A stretch of 64,000 bases of DNA from Pseudalkalibacillus sp052246725 (GCA_052246725.1 JBQQCL010000012.1), one strand, 5' to 3'. Positions 15,326 to 24,300 are shown, numbered from the stretch's first letter. Made by a program: numbers and translations. Notes: generated by a model from the sequence alone, not told the origin.

Positions 15326-15685
15326 ATGAAGAAATTTATAATGGCAATCTTTTCAATGATGTTGATTACGGTACTTGCAGCATGTGGTGGGGGAGAAGAA
15401 GCAAGTTCCGATAAAGGCGGCAGTGGAGATGGTGGAACAGTCACGCTAGAGGCTACTAATTATGAATTTGATAAAGAAGTGTATAAAGTTGCTGCTGGTG
15501 AAGTGACGATCGATCTTAAAAGCTCCGAAGGGTATCACGGAATTACAGTTGAAGGAACTGATATCAAAATTGATGGAGAAGGCAGCGCTTCAGCAAACTT
15601 TAAGCCAGGAGAATATAAAATCATCTGCAGTATCCCTTGTGGGGAAGGGCATCATGAAATGACAGCGATGCTAGTAGTTGAGTAA
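15326..15685 (+). CDS. Lipoprotein with a stand-alone CuA-like cupredoxin domain
   Basis: A 119-residue precursor. The signal ends in the lipobox TVLAAC, followed by a Gly/Ser linker and a cupredoxin fold of about 80 residues. The C-terminus reads CSIPCGEGHHEM, which keeps the CxxxCxxxHxxM spacing of CuA, with an upstream His in GYHGITVEG. No transmembrane helix follows the lipobox, so this is a second CuA-like centre tethered by lipid. It lies 50 bp after the ba3 subunit I gene with an AAGGAGG site. It may deliver electrons or copper to the oxidase; which one is not decidable here. Confidence 0.85.
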   Translation: MKKFIMAIFSMMLITVLAACGGGEEASSDKGGSGDGGTVTLEATNYEFDKEVYKVAAGEVTIDLKSSEGYHGITVEGTDIKIDGEGSASANFKPGEYKIICSIPCGEGHHEMTAMLVVE

Positions 15686-15695
15686 TCAAGGATGA

Positions 15696-16097
15696 TTTCG
15701 CAAACTTTGTTGCTCTTGCACTTAAAGAAAGTATAAAATACTTTCTTCAGTATAAGGGCAACTAAGGATCGACCTACAAAGGGCTTGGTCTCGCCAAGTT
15801 TTCTTTAAAAGTGGTTGATTTCCGCTCCAGGATGCTCGCTTTCCACGGGGCGTGCGGTGAGCCCACTCGTCGCCTTGCTACCTCAGGAGTCTCCTTTTCA
15901 AGGAAGCATTTGTGCTCCTGCGTCTACAAGAAAGTCCTGTCGAAGCGAGCTTCCTCGTCGCATGCCTTGCGAGGAGATTATTCAGGTAGTAGGCACGCTG
16001 ATCCCGCTGGAGTCTCGCACCTTGCTCTCCAATCAACTTGCACAAGGTGAGTTTTTTAAAAGTAACTCAAACAGCAACAAACTTTTAGAAAAGAGCC
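15696..16097 (+). repeat. ~400-bp repeat element, copy 1, with nested 88-bp element
   Basis: The left end contains TTTCGCAAACTTTGTTGC and the right end GCAACAAACTTTTAGAAAAG then AGCC, imperfect inverted ends. The body includes TTGATTTCCGCTCCAGGATG. Compared with the copy at 31199 it lacks about 74 bp before GGAGTCTCGCACC but carries an ~88-bp hairpin element at 15722-15808. Confidence 0.85.
15722..15808 (+). repeat. ~88-bp hairpin element nested in the larger repeat
   Basis: TTAAAGAAAG...TTTCTTTAA ends, an AGTATAAAATACTTTCTT hairpin and a CTTGG...CCAAG hairpin before the T-run. The larger repeat at 31199 has no element at this point. Confidence 0.85.
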
Positions 16098-16103
16098 ATA
16101 ATC

Positions 16104-16141
16104 AAAAAAAAAGGCTGCCACTATTAAGTGGCGCCCTTTTT
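16104..16141. terminator. Probable bidirectional terminator before the acyltransferase gene end
   Basis: GGCTGCCACT and AGTGGCGCC pair with one bulge, with an A-run on the left and a T-run on the right. On the minus strand it would end the acyltransferase transcript. Confidence 0.65.
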
Positions 16142-16191
16142 GTGTCGAGAAATCACAGTATTTCCCAGGTGATAGCGAAGATTTGTCGAAG

Positions 16192-17217
16192 CTAGGAAGC
16201 ATCTGCGGTTTTTCGACTCATATATCGTTGAATCAAACTGGTTTTAAGTTCGATCATCGGCTGTGCCAGTGTAATGATTGGTTTTGAAGCTGTTATCAAC
16301 GTCACGATAGCCGCCAGGACCAATAATGTTAAATAATTACCTGATTCGCTGACCTTATCATAAAAAGGTGATAACTCGAACAGTTTGACGATGAATCCAT
16401 GTAACAAGTATACATATAAGGTTCTTGTTCCTAGATGTGTAAAGAACATCTTCCTTCTAGGAACGATCGCCATGAAACTGAAAGTAGCAAGAGCCGTAAG
16501 TCCATACATCAACAAACGAATGAACCAAGCTTGCCCTAGCTCGACACCTAGTTCTTCATAAGAAGAGGAAGCCAGCAGCCAATCCTTCGCTTCTTGTGGG
16601 AAGAAGAAATAATAACTGACAAACATCCCAACTAAAATCAGACCTGCTGCAATCCTTTTTTCAGGGCTCAAAATAGCGTAAAAATGTTCCTTTTTCAACA
16701 GGTAACCACCAAGGAAGACCGGGAAAAATACAAAAGTTCTGGATAAACTAAAGTATGTGCCGATATCTTGGATATAACCTGCAAAAACACCGATTGTTAT
16801 CGCTATAATCATCATGATTGCCGGATGTTTCAGTTTGATGAATAGAAGCAGTAATACATTCCAAAGCACCATGCTCAATAGGAACCATAGTGTCCAATAC
16901 GGATCGAATAAAGTTAATGTTTCTTTACCATTCCAAATTCTGTGAAGCACAAAATAGATAAGTTGGAAAATGAAATAAGGAATCAGGATCTTTTTAAATA
17001 TCTTCTTCAAGTACCCGGGTTTCCTTATACTCTTTGAGAAAAAACCACCTATCAAGATGAATGCCGGCATGTGGAAGGTATAGATGAAGTTATATATTGT
17101 ATATAAAGCTTCACTATCTCCCTTGTGTGGACTGATGAAATGTCCGAATACGACGAGGAAGATCAATATGAACTTCGCATTGTCGAAATAGAATTCACGT
17201 GTTCCTTGTTTACTCAT
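16192..17217 (-). CDS. Membrane acyltransferase, acyltransferase-3 family
   Basis: A 341-residue protein with about ten membrane helices. The N-terminal FDNAKFILIFLVVFGHF stretch and the FHMPAFILIGGFFSK loop are typical of the OatA/fucose-4-O-acetylase type of acyltransferase, with His in VFGHF as the presumed catalytic residue. The substrate is probably a cell-surface sugar. The start at 17217 has GGAGG about 8 bp upstream; a longer frame to 17259 has no better site. It is monocistronic and convergent with a repeat region. Confidence 0.85.
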   Translation of the reverse strand: MSKQGTREFYFDNAKFILIFLVVFGHFISPHKGDSEALYTIYNFIYTFHMPAFILIGGFFSKSIRKPGYLKKIFKKILIPYFIFQLIYFVLHRIWNGKETLTLFDPYWTLWFLLSMVLWNVLLLLFIKLKHPAIMMIIAITIGVFAGYIQDIGTYFSLSRTFVFFPVFLGGYLLKKEHFYAILSPEKRIAAGLILVGMFVSYYFFFPQEAKDWLLASSSYEELGVELGQAWFIRLLMYGLTALATFSFMAIVPRRKMFFTHLGTRTLYVYLLHGFIVKLFELSPFYDKVSESGNYLTLLVLAAIVTLITASKPIITLAQPMIELKTSLIQRYMSRKTADAS

Positions 17218-17423
17218 AACCAGGGCCTCCAAGATGCAAAATATTTTTCTAGAATACATAATAAAAAGAAGTATGTGCTACGTCTAACATACCCTGTTGG
17301 TTTATGAATGAATCGTATGTCACCTAATTTATTCGAATTTGTCACATGTATATGTAGGTATGTAAAAGATTTTTAACAACCAAGAAAACTCTGTAATAAT
17401 TGTAATAGAGAGGTGGAGTCCAC

Positions 17424-18344
17424 ATGGGAGAAACTTATAATGAAATAATGATTGATGGTCCTTTTTCGTTTCGACATACCTTTAAAAGACATCATCGTTC
17501 TACAGATACATTAAATCCAATGGTGATCGACCAGGATGAGAATCGTTTCATTAAATGGATCCATTTAGGTGAGAAACCCTACTTGTTGGATGCGACAATC
17601 GAACACAGCCAAAATGGAGTGTCCATCGTAACAAACACAAAAAAGAAAGATAAGAAAGAAGCTCAAGCTATAAGAGAATATTTATCAAGAATGTTCGGGA
17701 CAGGAAATTCACTGGTGGATTTTTACGATGGTTTCAGAGGTAATGAAAAAATTGAGATATTGATCAATGAATTTCATGGAATGAGGGTTCTGTCTAATCC
17801 TGATTTGTTCGAAGTGATGGTCGATACGATCATAGGTCAACAAATTAACCTTACATTTGCTGCTACACTAAAAGAACGCTTCATTCGGTTTGCAGGTGAT
17901 ATTAGGCCTTTGGATGGAGTCGATCTTTACCTTTTCCCTCGGCCAGAAGCTGTGGCCGAACTTGAATACGAACAGCTTCGCGAGCTTTCATTCAGTCAAA
18001 GGAAAGCTGAATACATTATTGATTTTGCCAGAAACGTCGTAACCGGAAGGATTGATATCGAGCAGTTATGGACAAGTTCGAATGAAGAGATCATCAAGGA
18101 ATTACTTCCATTTAGAGGAATTGGCAGATGGACAATCGAATGTTTAATGTTATTCGGCTTAAACCGACCAGATGTATTACCAGCCGCAGATATCGGTCTG
18201 CGAAATGCGGTGAGGTTGATTTATGAACTGGATTTGCAGCCGCAAACAGAGGAAATACGCATGTTGGCACAGGAAGAAAACTGGAATCCCTGGGAAAGTT
18301 ATATCACTTTCTATATGTGGCAGTATTTGAATACAACTTCTTAA
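17424..18344 (+). CDS. alkA: DNA-3-methyladenine glycosylase II (AlkA-like)
   Basis: A 306-residue base-excision repair glycosylase. After an AlkA-type N-terminal domain come the helix-hairpin-helix (LLPFRGIGRWTIECLMLFG, about residues 231-249) and the catalytic Asp in LPAADIGLRNAV. The IIGQQINLTFA motif near 139 is also typical. AGGTGGAG precedes ATG 17424. Its TAA stop falls inside the TTAAAG end of a hairpin element, which seems to have inserted at the very end of the gene and may have replaced the original C-terminus. Confidence 0.9.
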   Translation: MGETYNEIMIDGPFSFRHTFKRHHRSTDTLNPMVIDQDENRFIKWIHLGEKPYLLDATIEHSQNGVSIVTNTKKKDKKEAQAIREYLSRMFGTGNSLVDFYDGFRGNEKIEILINEFHGMRVLSNPDLFEVMVDTIIGQQINLTFAATLKERFIRFAGDIRPLDGVDLYLFPRPEAVAELEYEQLRELSFSQRKAEYIIDFARNVVTGRIDIEQLWTSSNEEIIKELLPFRGIGRWTIECLMLFGLNRPDVLPAADIGLRNAVRLIYELDLQPQTEEIRMLAQEENWNPWESYITFYMWQYLNTTS

Positions 18345-18491
18345 AGAAAACTTGGTAAAGCCAAGTCTTAGGCGTAGGCTGAGCCATTCGTTCCTAGAAA
18401 AAGCAATTGCTTTTCCTTCGTGCGGTGTATTGCTTCCGAAGCCACCAGCTTGTGCACTTATACTGAAGAAAGTATTTTATACTTTCTTTAA
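18341..18491 (-). repeat. Hairpin element, reverse orientation, with extra internal sequence
   Basis: It reads TTAAAGAAA...TTTCTTTAA at the ends, with the AAGTATTTTATACTTTCTT hairpin on the right and CTTGGTAAAGCCAAG on the left. About 60 bp of extra sequence (including an AAAAAGCAATTGCTTTT palindrome) separates the usual parts. It spans the interval between alkA and the 3D-domain gene. Confidence 0.75.
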
Positions 18492-18541
18492 GTGGAACAG
18501 AAAAAGAGTTGACCTACATTCTGGCCAACTCTTCATCAATA

Positions 18542-19420
18542 CTAATCCAGGATGGTAACTTCAACTTGTTGTTTTCCGAAGCTTGTTGCATCTTCTTCAG
18601 ATTGCATGTATAAATCGATCTTGTTACCGTCGATTGCTCCACCTGTATCTCCTGCTACAGCACGACCGTATCCTTCAACGTAAACCTCAGTTCCAAGAGG
18701 GATGACGTCAGGATCAACAGCAACGATCTTTTGATCCGGGTTCGCATTCAAGTCAATTCCTGTAGCTGTCACACCAGAGCAACCATCACAGTTTGCTGTA
18801 TAGGCTGTCGCTTCCATTGTGAGCGTTTTTTGTTCTTCATCGTCAGCAGATGCTTGTCCGCTGTCGTTTGTTTCAGTAGTTTCTTTTTCAGCAGCTGCAA
18901 CTTCAGAACCTTGTTGTGCGGCTTGTTTCAATTCAAATAGGGCTGTTTTTGTTTGAGGACCTGCAATGCCGTCCACTTGGAGATCATTCTTTTCTTGATA
19001 TTCTGTGACAGCTTTTTCAGTCAATGGTCCGAAAATGCCATCTACTTTATAATCATAAAGCTTCAATTCGGTCAGATGTTCTTGTAAATGTTCAACTGCT
19101 TTACCGCGATCACCGCGTTCGATCATTTCTGTTGCTTCTTTCAATACATCCGCGGTTTCTTGATCGATCGTTCCTGTAGGATCAAGACCATACTCCTGCT
19201 GGAACCCTTTCACACCTTTATGCGTTATATCACCGTAGTAACCGGTTGTTTTATCATAGTCGAAAAAACCTAGTTCTTTCAGGTCTTGTTGAACTGTGTG
19301 GATATCATCATGCCACATATTCTTCTTTAGTGGTGTTTCTACATCTGCCGCCTGCGTTGCTGCTGGTGCAAGTACAGCTGATCCTGCTACCGCAGCAGTC
19401 AATGCTACCTTTTTGAACAT
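18542..19420 (-). CDS. Secreted wall protein: two peptidoglycan-binding domains plus 3D domain (YocH-like)
   Basis: A 292-residue precursor with a signal peptide (cleavage probably after ATQAA). Two PG-binding-1 domains lie at about residues 38-95 and 104-165 (DGIFGPLTEKAVTEYQ). A linker rich in Glu/Thr follows, then a 3D domain with its Asp residues (VDPDVIPLGTEVYVEGYG, AGDTGGAIDGNKIDLY). In the family this domain is a lytic transglycosylase-like catalytic unit used in wall turnover. A clear AAAGGAGG site precedes the ATG. Confidence 0.88.
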   Translation of the reverse strand: MFKKVALTAAVAGSAVLAPAATQAADVETPLKKNMWHDDIHTVQQDLKELGFFDYDKTTGYYGDITHKGVKGFQQEYGLDPTGTIDQETADVLKEATEMIERGDRGKAVEHLQEHLTELKLYDYKVDGIFGPLTEKAVTEYQEKNDLQVDGIAGPQTKTALFELKQAAQQGSEVAAAEKETTETNDSGQASADDEEQKTLTMEATAYTANCDGCSGVTATGIDLNANPDQKIVAVDPDVIPLGTEVYVEGYGRAVAGDTGGAIDGNKIDLYMQSEEDATSFGKQQVEVTILD

Positions 19421-19629
19421 ATAGAAATTTCCCCTCCTTTGAAGTTAGAGACGTGTTTTTTGCGTCCCAATTGCACATTCTACAAGGACATTATGACATG
19501 ACAATAATAGTGCAATTACAAAGGGATTACGTTTAAAATACAAGTGTCTGATTTGGTTGTCATATACACCAAATATAGGAAAATCCATAATAAAGGGAGA
19601 GGTAAAATCCGAACTGGGAGGTTGTTACG

Positions 19630-20154
19630 ATGAGTATAAGACGACCATCAAAGTTGGTTATGATCATATCAGCGATAGTGATCTTTATAGTTGTAATCGG
19701 AGGATGGACTGGTATGCAAATGTTAAAGAAGGCAAATGATGAGTCTGTTACTCTAGCTGATGCGAAAAATAATGGGGAGGTCCGGGTCGTTTCTGATGAT
19801 ACTATTTTTGTGAACGGGAAGGAAGAGGAGTTTTCGAGAGAAATAGCAAAAATGCATGCTTATTTCAATGAATTGCTCGGGTGGGGAGGCTGGAGGACGT
19901 TCGATCCAAAGAGCAAAGACGATGAACTTCAGTCACAGCTCCAATACATCAATACCATCCTTTTACCTGAAACCACGGGTACATTAGCGACAGATATGCA
20001 ACGTGCTTCAGAAGGAATAGAAAAAGCATTAGAAACCAACACCACTGAGGAAATGTTTATTACCCACCGGATTTTCCATGACCTTGATGTGGTTATGAAT
20101 GACAATACCGCAGATGATTATTGGGGGATCACCACAACTTACGGAAAACAATGA
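19630..20154 (+). CDS. Membrane-anchored protein of unknown function
   Basis: A 174-residue protein with one N-terminal membrane helix (residues 9-29) and a soluble outer domain containing WGGWRTFDP and HRIFHDLDVVMND. No family is recognised. GGGAGG precedes ATG 19630. The 54-60-residue membrane protein gene that follows after 75 bp may be unrelated. Confidence 0.75.
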   Translation: MSIRRPSKLVMIISAIVIFIVVIGGWTGMQMLKKANDESVTLADAKNNGEVRVVSDDTIFVNGKEEEFSREIAKMHAYFNELLGWGGWRTFDPKSKDDELQSQLQYINTILLPETTGTLATDMQRASEGIEKALETNTTEEMFITHRIFHDLDVVMNDNTADDYWGITTTYGKQ

Positions 20155-20229
20155 TTCTGTTTAGAAAACGTCAATTTTTTACTGCTGTCACGCTGCATTC
20201 TATGGTAAAGTGATAAGTGGAAGGACGGG

Positions 20230-20403
20230 ATGTACAAGATGTTCAAAGTATTACTTGTCTCTATTCTTATCATCATCGTTGTTTTGGTTCTTTTCGTGGC
20301 AGCAATTTCTAAGGGTTATTCCTATAAACATACAATTGATCCATTGGAAAACAACCCTAACATAGATGAAAAAGAGGAAGACGAAGAAAAACCGAATCGA
20401 TAA
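20230..20403 (+). CDS. Small single-helix membrane protein with acidic tail
   Basis: A 57-residue protein: a hydrophobic helix (about residues 7-27), a short linker (KGYSYKHTIDP) and an acidic tail EKEEDEEKPNR. AAGGA lies just before ATG 20230; an in-frame ATG at 20239 is an alternative start. A terminator follows 31 bp after the stop, which supports a real transcript. The function is unknown. Confidence 0.65.
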   Translation: MYKMFKVLLVSILIIIVVLVLFVAAISKGYSYKHTIDPLENNPNIDEKEEDEEKPNR

Positions 20404-20433
20404 ATCACTAATTCCATAATTATCTTTGAAAAC

Positions 20434-20469
20434 AGGTTGGCTGTATAATGCAGTCAACCTTTTTATTTT
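20434..20469 (+). terminator. Terminator after the small membrane protein gene
   Basis: AGGTTGGCTG pairs with CAGTCAACCT around a 7-base loop, followed by TTTTATTTT. Confidence 0.85.
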
Positions 20470-20563
20470 GGCTCCGGGCCTTGATAGATGTACAAGCAAT
20501 CTCCATGAATTGGAATATATTGTTTGTGAGGGGTGATAATCTATTGAAAGTGGTGAAAAATTG

Positions 20564-21946
20564 ATGAGAATTGTTATAGATCCGGGTCATGGAGGATCTG
20601 ATACAGGTGCTGTATATAAGCAGTACAGAGAAAAAGACTTTAACCTGAAAGTGTCACTTCTCGTAAGGGACCATCTTCTAAAGTCTTATGAAGCGGAAAT
20701 CCTCATGACTAGAACAACTGACAAAACGATGGCTTTGAAAGAAAGGACAGACTTTGCAAATAACAGGAAAGCTGACTTTTTTTGTTCCATCCATCATAAT
20801 GCAGCAGGTGGAAGAGGATTCGAAAGCTTTATTTTCAATGGTACAGTCCCTGACAGGACAAAACAAATCCAAACTGTCGTCCACAAAGAATTCATGTTTA
20901 CTGCAAAAAAATATGGTGTAAACGATCGGGGGCAGAAAAGAGCGAATTTCTATGTGTTGAGAAACACGAGGATGAATGCATTGTTGTTAGAGGTTTTGTT
21001 CGTCGACAATGAGCATGATCTGAAACTGATCCTAAATGATCAATTTGTCCGCGATGTTTCCAAAGCGATTGCAATAGGTATCGCCAAAGCCTTGAACCTC
21101 AAGGAAAAACCTGCGCCATCCCCGGATCCTGGAACCTTATATAAGGTGATTGCTGGATCTTTTAATGAAGAAGAAAACGCGAAAGAGCGAGCTCAGTTCC
21201 TTTCAAACAATAAAATAGAAGCTTATATATATCCGATTACAATCGATGGTACTAAATTTTATCGTGTACAAGCTGGGGCATTTTCAGAAAAAAAGAATGC
21301 TGAAGACAGAGTTGCAGCCTTGAAACGTTTAGGAATTCCAGATGCTTTTATCGTAACAGAAGGGAAAAGCGATCCGGAAGAACCGCCACAACCAGAGCCG
21401 ATTAAAGGATTTACGATACTAGGCTCAAGTGTCCTGGCAGCATCCAATTTGCAGGCATTGGTGAAACGGATCAATCCGAATGCTCCGAATCTTGCTTCCC
21501 TTTACATTGAAATTGGAAAGAAATACGGTATTCGTGGAGATACAGCATATGCTCAAGCGGTGCATGAAACGAATTATTTCAGATTTACAGGTGTGGTGAA
21601 ACCAGAACAAAACAACTATGCGGGGATCGGAGCAACAGGACCTGAAGAACCGGGGGCTTCATTCGCTACTCCGCGAGAAGGTGTAACTGCGCATATCCAA
21701 CACTTGTATGCGTATGCTTCAAAAGCTGGGTTGCCAGAAGGAGAGACTCTAGTAGATCCACGGTTCAATCTCGTATCTCGCGGATCAGCACCGACATGGG
21801 TCGCTTTAAATGGAAAATGGGCTGTACCCGGTACCAATTATGGACAACTTATCCTTGGCATCTATGATAAGGTGATTGATTACGAAGTCAGCAAACTTAA
21901 TGAACAGCTTGACTTGTTAGAAAAGACGAAGCAACAATTAGATTAG
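20564..21946 (+). CDS. CwlC-like N-acetylmuramoyl-L-alanine amidase with SPOR and glucosaminidase domains
   Basis: A 460-residue wall hydrolase. Residues 1-178 are an Amidase_3 domain with zinc ligands in DPGHGGSDTGA, REKDFNLK and SIHHNAAG and the catalytic Glu in LLEVLFVDN. Residues 195-272 are a SPOR domain (YKVIAGSFNEEENA, RVQAGAFSEKKNA). Residues 305-440 are a glucosaminidase-like domain (YGIRGDTAYAQAVHETNYF, NNYAGIGATG). There is no signal peptide, as in CwlC, which acts when the mother cell lyses. The double enzyme plus SPOR layout is longer than CwlC. AAGTGGTG precedes ATG 20564; the frame also allows TTG 20561. Confidence 0.9.
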   Translation: MRIVIDPGHGGSDTGAVYKQYREKDFNLKVSLLVRDHLLKSYEAEILMTRTTDKTMALKERTDFANNRKADFFCSIHHNAAGGRGFESFIFNGTVPDRTKQIQTVVHKEFMFTAKKYGVNDRGQKRANFYVLRNTRMNALLLEVLFVDNEHDLKLILNDQFVRDVSKAIAIGIAKALNLKEKPAPSPDPGTLYKVIAGSFNEEENAKERAQFLSNNKIEAYIYPITIDGTKFYRVQAGAFSEKKNAEDRVAALKRLGIPDAFIVTEGKSDPEEPPQPEPIKGFTILGSSVLAASNLQALVKRINPNAPNLASLYIEIGKKYGIRGDTAYAQAVHETNYFRFTGVVKPEQNNYAGIGATGPEEPGASFATPREGVTAHIQHLYAYASKAGLPEGETLVDPRFNLVSRGSAPTWVALNGKWAVPGTNYGQLILGIYDKVIDYEVSKLNEQLDLLEKTKQQLD

Positions 21947-21947
21947 G

Positions 21948-21977
21948 GAGCTGCCTTTTTGGTCAGCTCTTTTTTTG
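21948..21977 (+). terminator. Terminator of the amidase gene
   Basis: GAGCTG and CAGCTC pair across a 10-base loop and are followed by eight T residues. Confidence 0.85.
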
Positions 21978-22135
21978 TTAAACATTCTTTCAGGTATATT
22001 GCTCGGCATATATTGAACATGTCCCAAGATTTGTGTACACACAGGGATTATGAGCAGGAAAGTAAGTTGAAAATACATACAGTGGTACAATTGAAAGAGG
22101 ATTATCAGCTCCAAAATAGACTAGGATGAATAACT

Positions 22136-23308
22136 ATGAAGAATTGGCGAAAAAGTGCACGTTTCTTGTGGCTTTGTAATTTCATAATCGTTGCAGCAAT
22201 GACGATGATATTGCCCTTTTTGCCACTTTATCTCGAGGAATTGGGTGTAACAGGAAGTAAGGCTCTTAGTAATTGGACTGGAGCTGTTTTTTCTGCGGCA
22301 TTTTTATCCGGAGCTATCATGGCACCGATATGGGGGATTTTTGCAGATAAATATGGCCAAAAAGCGAACTTGATCCGTGCCGGAATTGGTATGGGTATTT
22401 TGACGTTTTCGATGGCCTTCGCAACCGGTCCATGGATGTTATTAGCATTGCGCTTTTTCATGGGATTCTTTTCAGGTTTTATTACGGTCTCTTTTTCATA
22501 CTTATCCAGAATCACACCGAAAGAACATACCGGGAGCGCCCTTGGTTTTTTACAAACAGGAGGAATATCAGGTGGAATCATCGGACCTTTGATCGGGGGT
22601 GCATTATCCGATTTATTCGGGTTCAGACCGGTTTTTGCTGTTACAGGAATCAGCATAATGGTGACATTGACGCTTGTCGTCTTTTTCATACCTAAAGATG
22701 AACCAATGCAAGCGGTAAAAGGGAAGCAAGGCACCTTCATGGACGTATTGAAAAATAGACAATTGCTCCTATTGTTCATTGCGACATTTCTTCTTCAAGC
22801 TTCTATGTTGAGTACGAATTCAATGATGACGATCTTCGTGAAGACATTTGTCGGTGATCCGGAAAACCTGGCATTACTTGCTGGTTTAGCGGCCTCCATT
22901 CTAGGGATTGCAACGATCATCGGTTCCCCGTACCTTGGAAAACTCGGGGATCGGATCGGCCATGTCAAAATGCTGCCAGTCCTTATGCTTGTCAGCGGAA
23001 TTCTCTTCTTCCCACAACTATGGACGGATAATATATACGAGCTATATATATGGCGATTTCTGCAAGGATTGATATTAGGCGGAGTTTGGCCGGCGCTTCA
23101 GACACTGATTCATAAAAAAACACCGCCGGCTATACAAGGGCGTGCTTTCGGTGTCACTGGCAGCTGCCGCTTTCTTGGGAATTTGACTGGACCGATCATC
23201 GGAGGTTGGATATCAGGGAGTTTTATAACGGCCTATGTGTTCGGTTTTGCAGGCGTCATTTTGGTGATGGGCAGTGTCCTCGTGAAATGGGGCTTGGAAC
23301 GGGATTGA
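22136..23308 (+). CDS. MFS drug efflux transporter (MdtG-like)
   Basis: A 390-residue 12-helix carrier of the drug:H+ antiporter type. The loop-2 motif GIFADKYGQKANLIRAG (about residues 66-82), the helix-5 motif GGIIGPLIGG and the second-half loop GKLGDRIGHVK are visible. It is a single gene with only a weak ribosome site (AGGATGA) before ATG 22136. The substrate cannot be read from the sequence. Confidence 0.87.
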   Translation: MKNWRKSARFLWLCNFIIVAAMTMILPFLPLYLEELGVTGSKALSNWTGAVFSAAFLSGAIMAPIWGIFADKYGQKANLIRAGIGMGILTFSMAFATGPWMLLALRFFMGFFSGFITVSFSYLSRITPKEHTGSALGFLQTGGISGGIIGPLIGGALSDLFGFRPVFAVTGISIMVTLTLVVFFIPKDEPMQAVKGKQGTFMDVLKNRQLLLLFIATFLLQASMLSTNSMMTIFVKTFVGDPENLALLAGLAASILGIATIIGSPYLGKLGDRIGHVKMLPVLMLVSGILFFPQLWTDNIYELYIWRFLQGLILGGVWPALQTLIHKKTPPAIQGRAFGVTGSCRFLGNLTGPIIGGWISGSFITAYVFGFAGVILVMGSVLVKWGLERD

Positions 23309-23330
23309 GGACAACGAAGAAATAAGAATT

Positions 23331-23412
23331 TTCGTTGTAGAGATAATTTCGGAGTTGTAGATATAATTTCGAGTTTGTAGCGTTTCGGTGTAAAGTTGTA
23401 GAGATAATTTGA
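23331..23412 (+). repeat. Four 20-bp-period TTGTAG repeats
   Basis: TTGTAG occurs at 23335, 23355, 23375 and 23396, mostly as GTTGTAGAGATAATTTCGG or a close variant. A similar three-unit set at the same period lies at 43841-43886. Confidence 0.7.
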
Positions 23413-23469
23413 TTAGACTAACTCAAACTAAAAGCAGGTTTTAATCTAAAAAACTTCCTCAATAACAAA

Positions 23470-23760
23470 AAGAGGCTGGGACAAATGAACTTTGTTCAAT
23501 AGAAAACCCGAACAATTTGTCCGGATTTTCTTTAGTCAGCCATAATAAATGAAGGTCCCGCTTCGTCAACATCCTTCGCTTTACGCGGACACGGCCTCAG
23601 CCACCTCAGAAAGCACAAACCGCTTTCTTCCGGGGTCTTCGACTCGTGCTGTTCCGCAGGAGTCTATGGATGTTGCCTACGCTTTTCGTCTTTCATTTTA
23701 TCCATAATACTTTATTGTTCGTCTCTTCTGTTTTCAGTTATAGTTTTGTCCCAGCCTCTT
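23470..23760. repeat. 290-bp intergenic element with perfect 16-bp terminal inverted repeats
   Basis: AAGAGGCTGGGACAAA opens the element and TTTGTCCCAGCCTCTT closes it. The interior is GC-richer with no open frame of note. A truncated hairpin element follows directly. The layout is MITE-like. Confidence 0.8.
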
Positions 23761-23772
23761 CATTAACATACG

Positions 23773-23826
23773 AGGCAACCTAAGCTCAGCGTACGCCAAA
23801 GGCCTGGCTGAGCCAAGTTTTCTTTA
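23773..23826 (+). repeat. Truncated hairpin element (right half)
   Basis: GGCAACCTAAGCTCAGC, a CTGGCTGAGCCAAG hairpin and TTTTCTTTA match the right half of the 88-bp element; the left hairpin is missing. Its last bases supply the stop codon of the BsuPI lipoprotein gene on the minus strand. Confidence 0.7.
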
Positions 23827-24300
23827 TTCAATCGTGTGTGTAAATGATGTCTCAATTGGGGGTTTGGATGTGACCTTGAACTTCACTTTATACGTACCTG
23901 GATCAAGTTTTGGAATATCAACTTCAAATGTATGTTTCTGACCAGGTTCTATCGTGATCGTCTTCAAGGCTTGAGTGAACATTTTACCTTCTGCCCAATG
24001 GAAGACTTCTTTTCCATCTTGATCTGTGATCCACATATCATATTGCTGACCACTGGAAAATTGAAGCTCTTTAGAACTTTGCGTCTGATTTTGGAGTTCG
24101 ATCACCGCTTTATTATCAGTGAATGAAACGACGTTAAGCTGTAATTCATCTGACACGCTATCATTCCCTTCCGAACTTTTCTCCTTTTTATCTTCACTTG
24201 CTTCTCCATTTGTCGGCTGGGATTCTGGTTCTTCAGGTTGATTGCTTGTCCCACATGCAGTCAGAAGAAGGACTAGAAAAATCGTTACAAGTCGATACAT
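23824..24300 (-). CDS. Lipoprotein with a BsuPI-type protease inhibitor domain
   Basis: A 158-residue precursor. The lipobox is LLLTAC, followed by an acidic Ser/Glu/Lys linker (to about residue 48) and a BsuPI-like beta domain (VIELQNQT, YDMWITDQDGKEVFHWAEGK, IEPGQKHTFEVDIP). The Bacillus intracellular proteinase inhibitor has this fold; secreted forms are common but their targets are mostly unknown. The start at 24300 has AAAGGAGG. The stop codon lies in a truncated repeat element. Confidence 0.85.
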   Translation of the reverse strand: MYRLVTIFLVLLLTACGTSNQPEEPESQPTNGEASEDKKEKSSEGNDSVSDELQLNVVSFTDNKAVIELQNQTQSSKELQFSSGQQYDMWITDQDGKEVFHWAEGKMFTQALKTITIEPGQKHTFEVDIPKLDPGTYKVKFKVTSKPPIETSFTHTIE

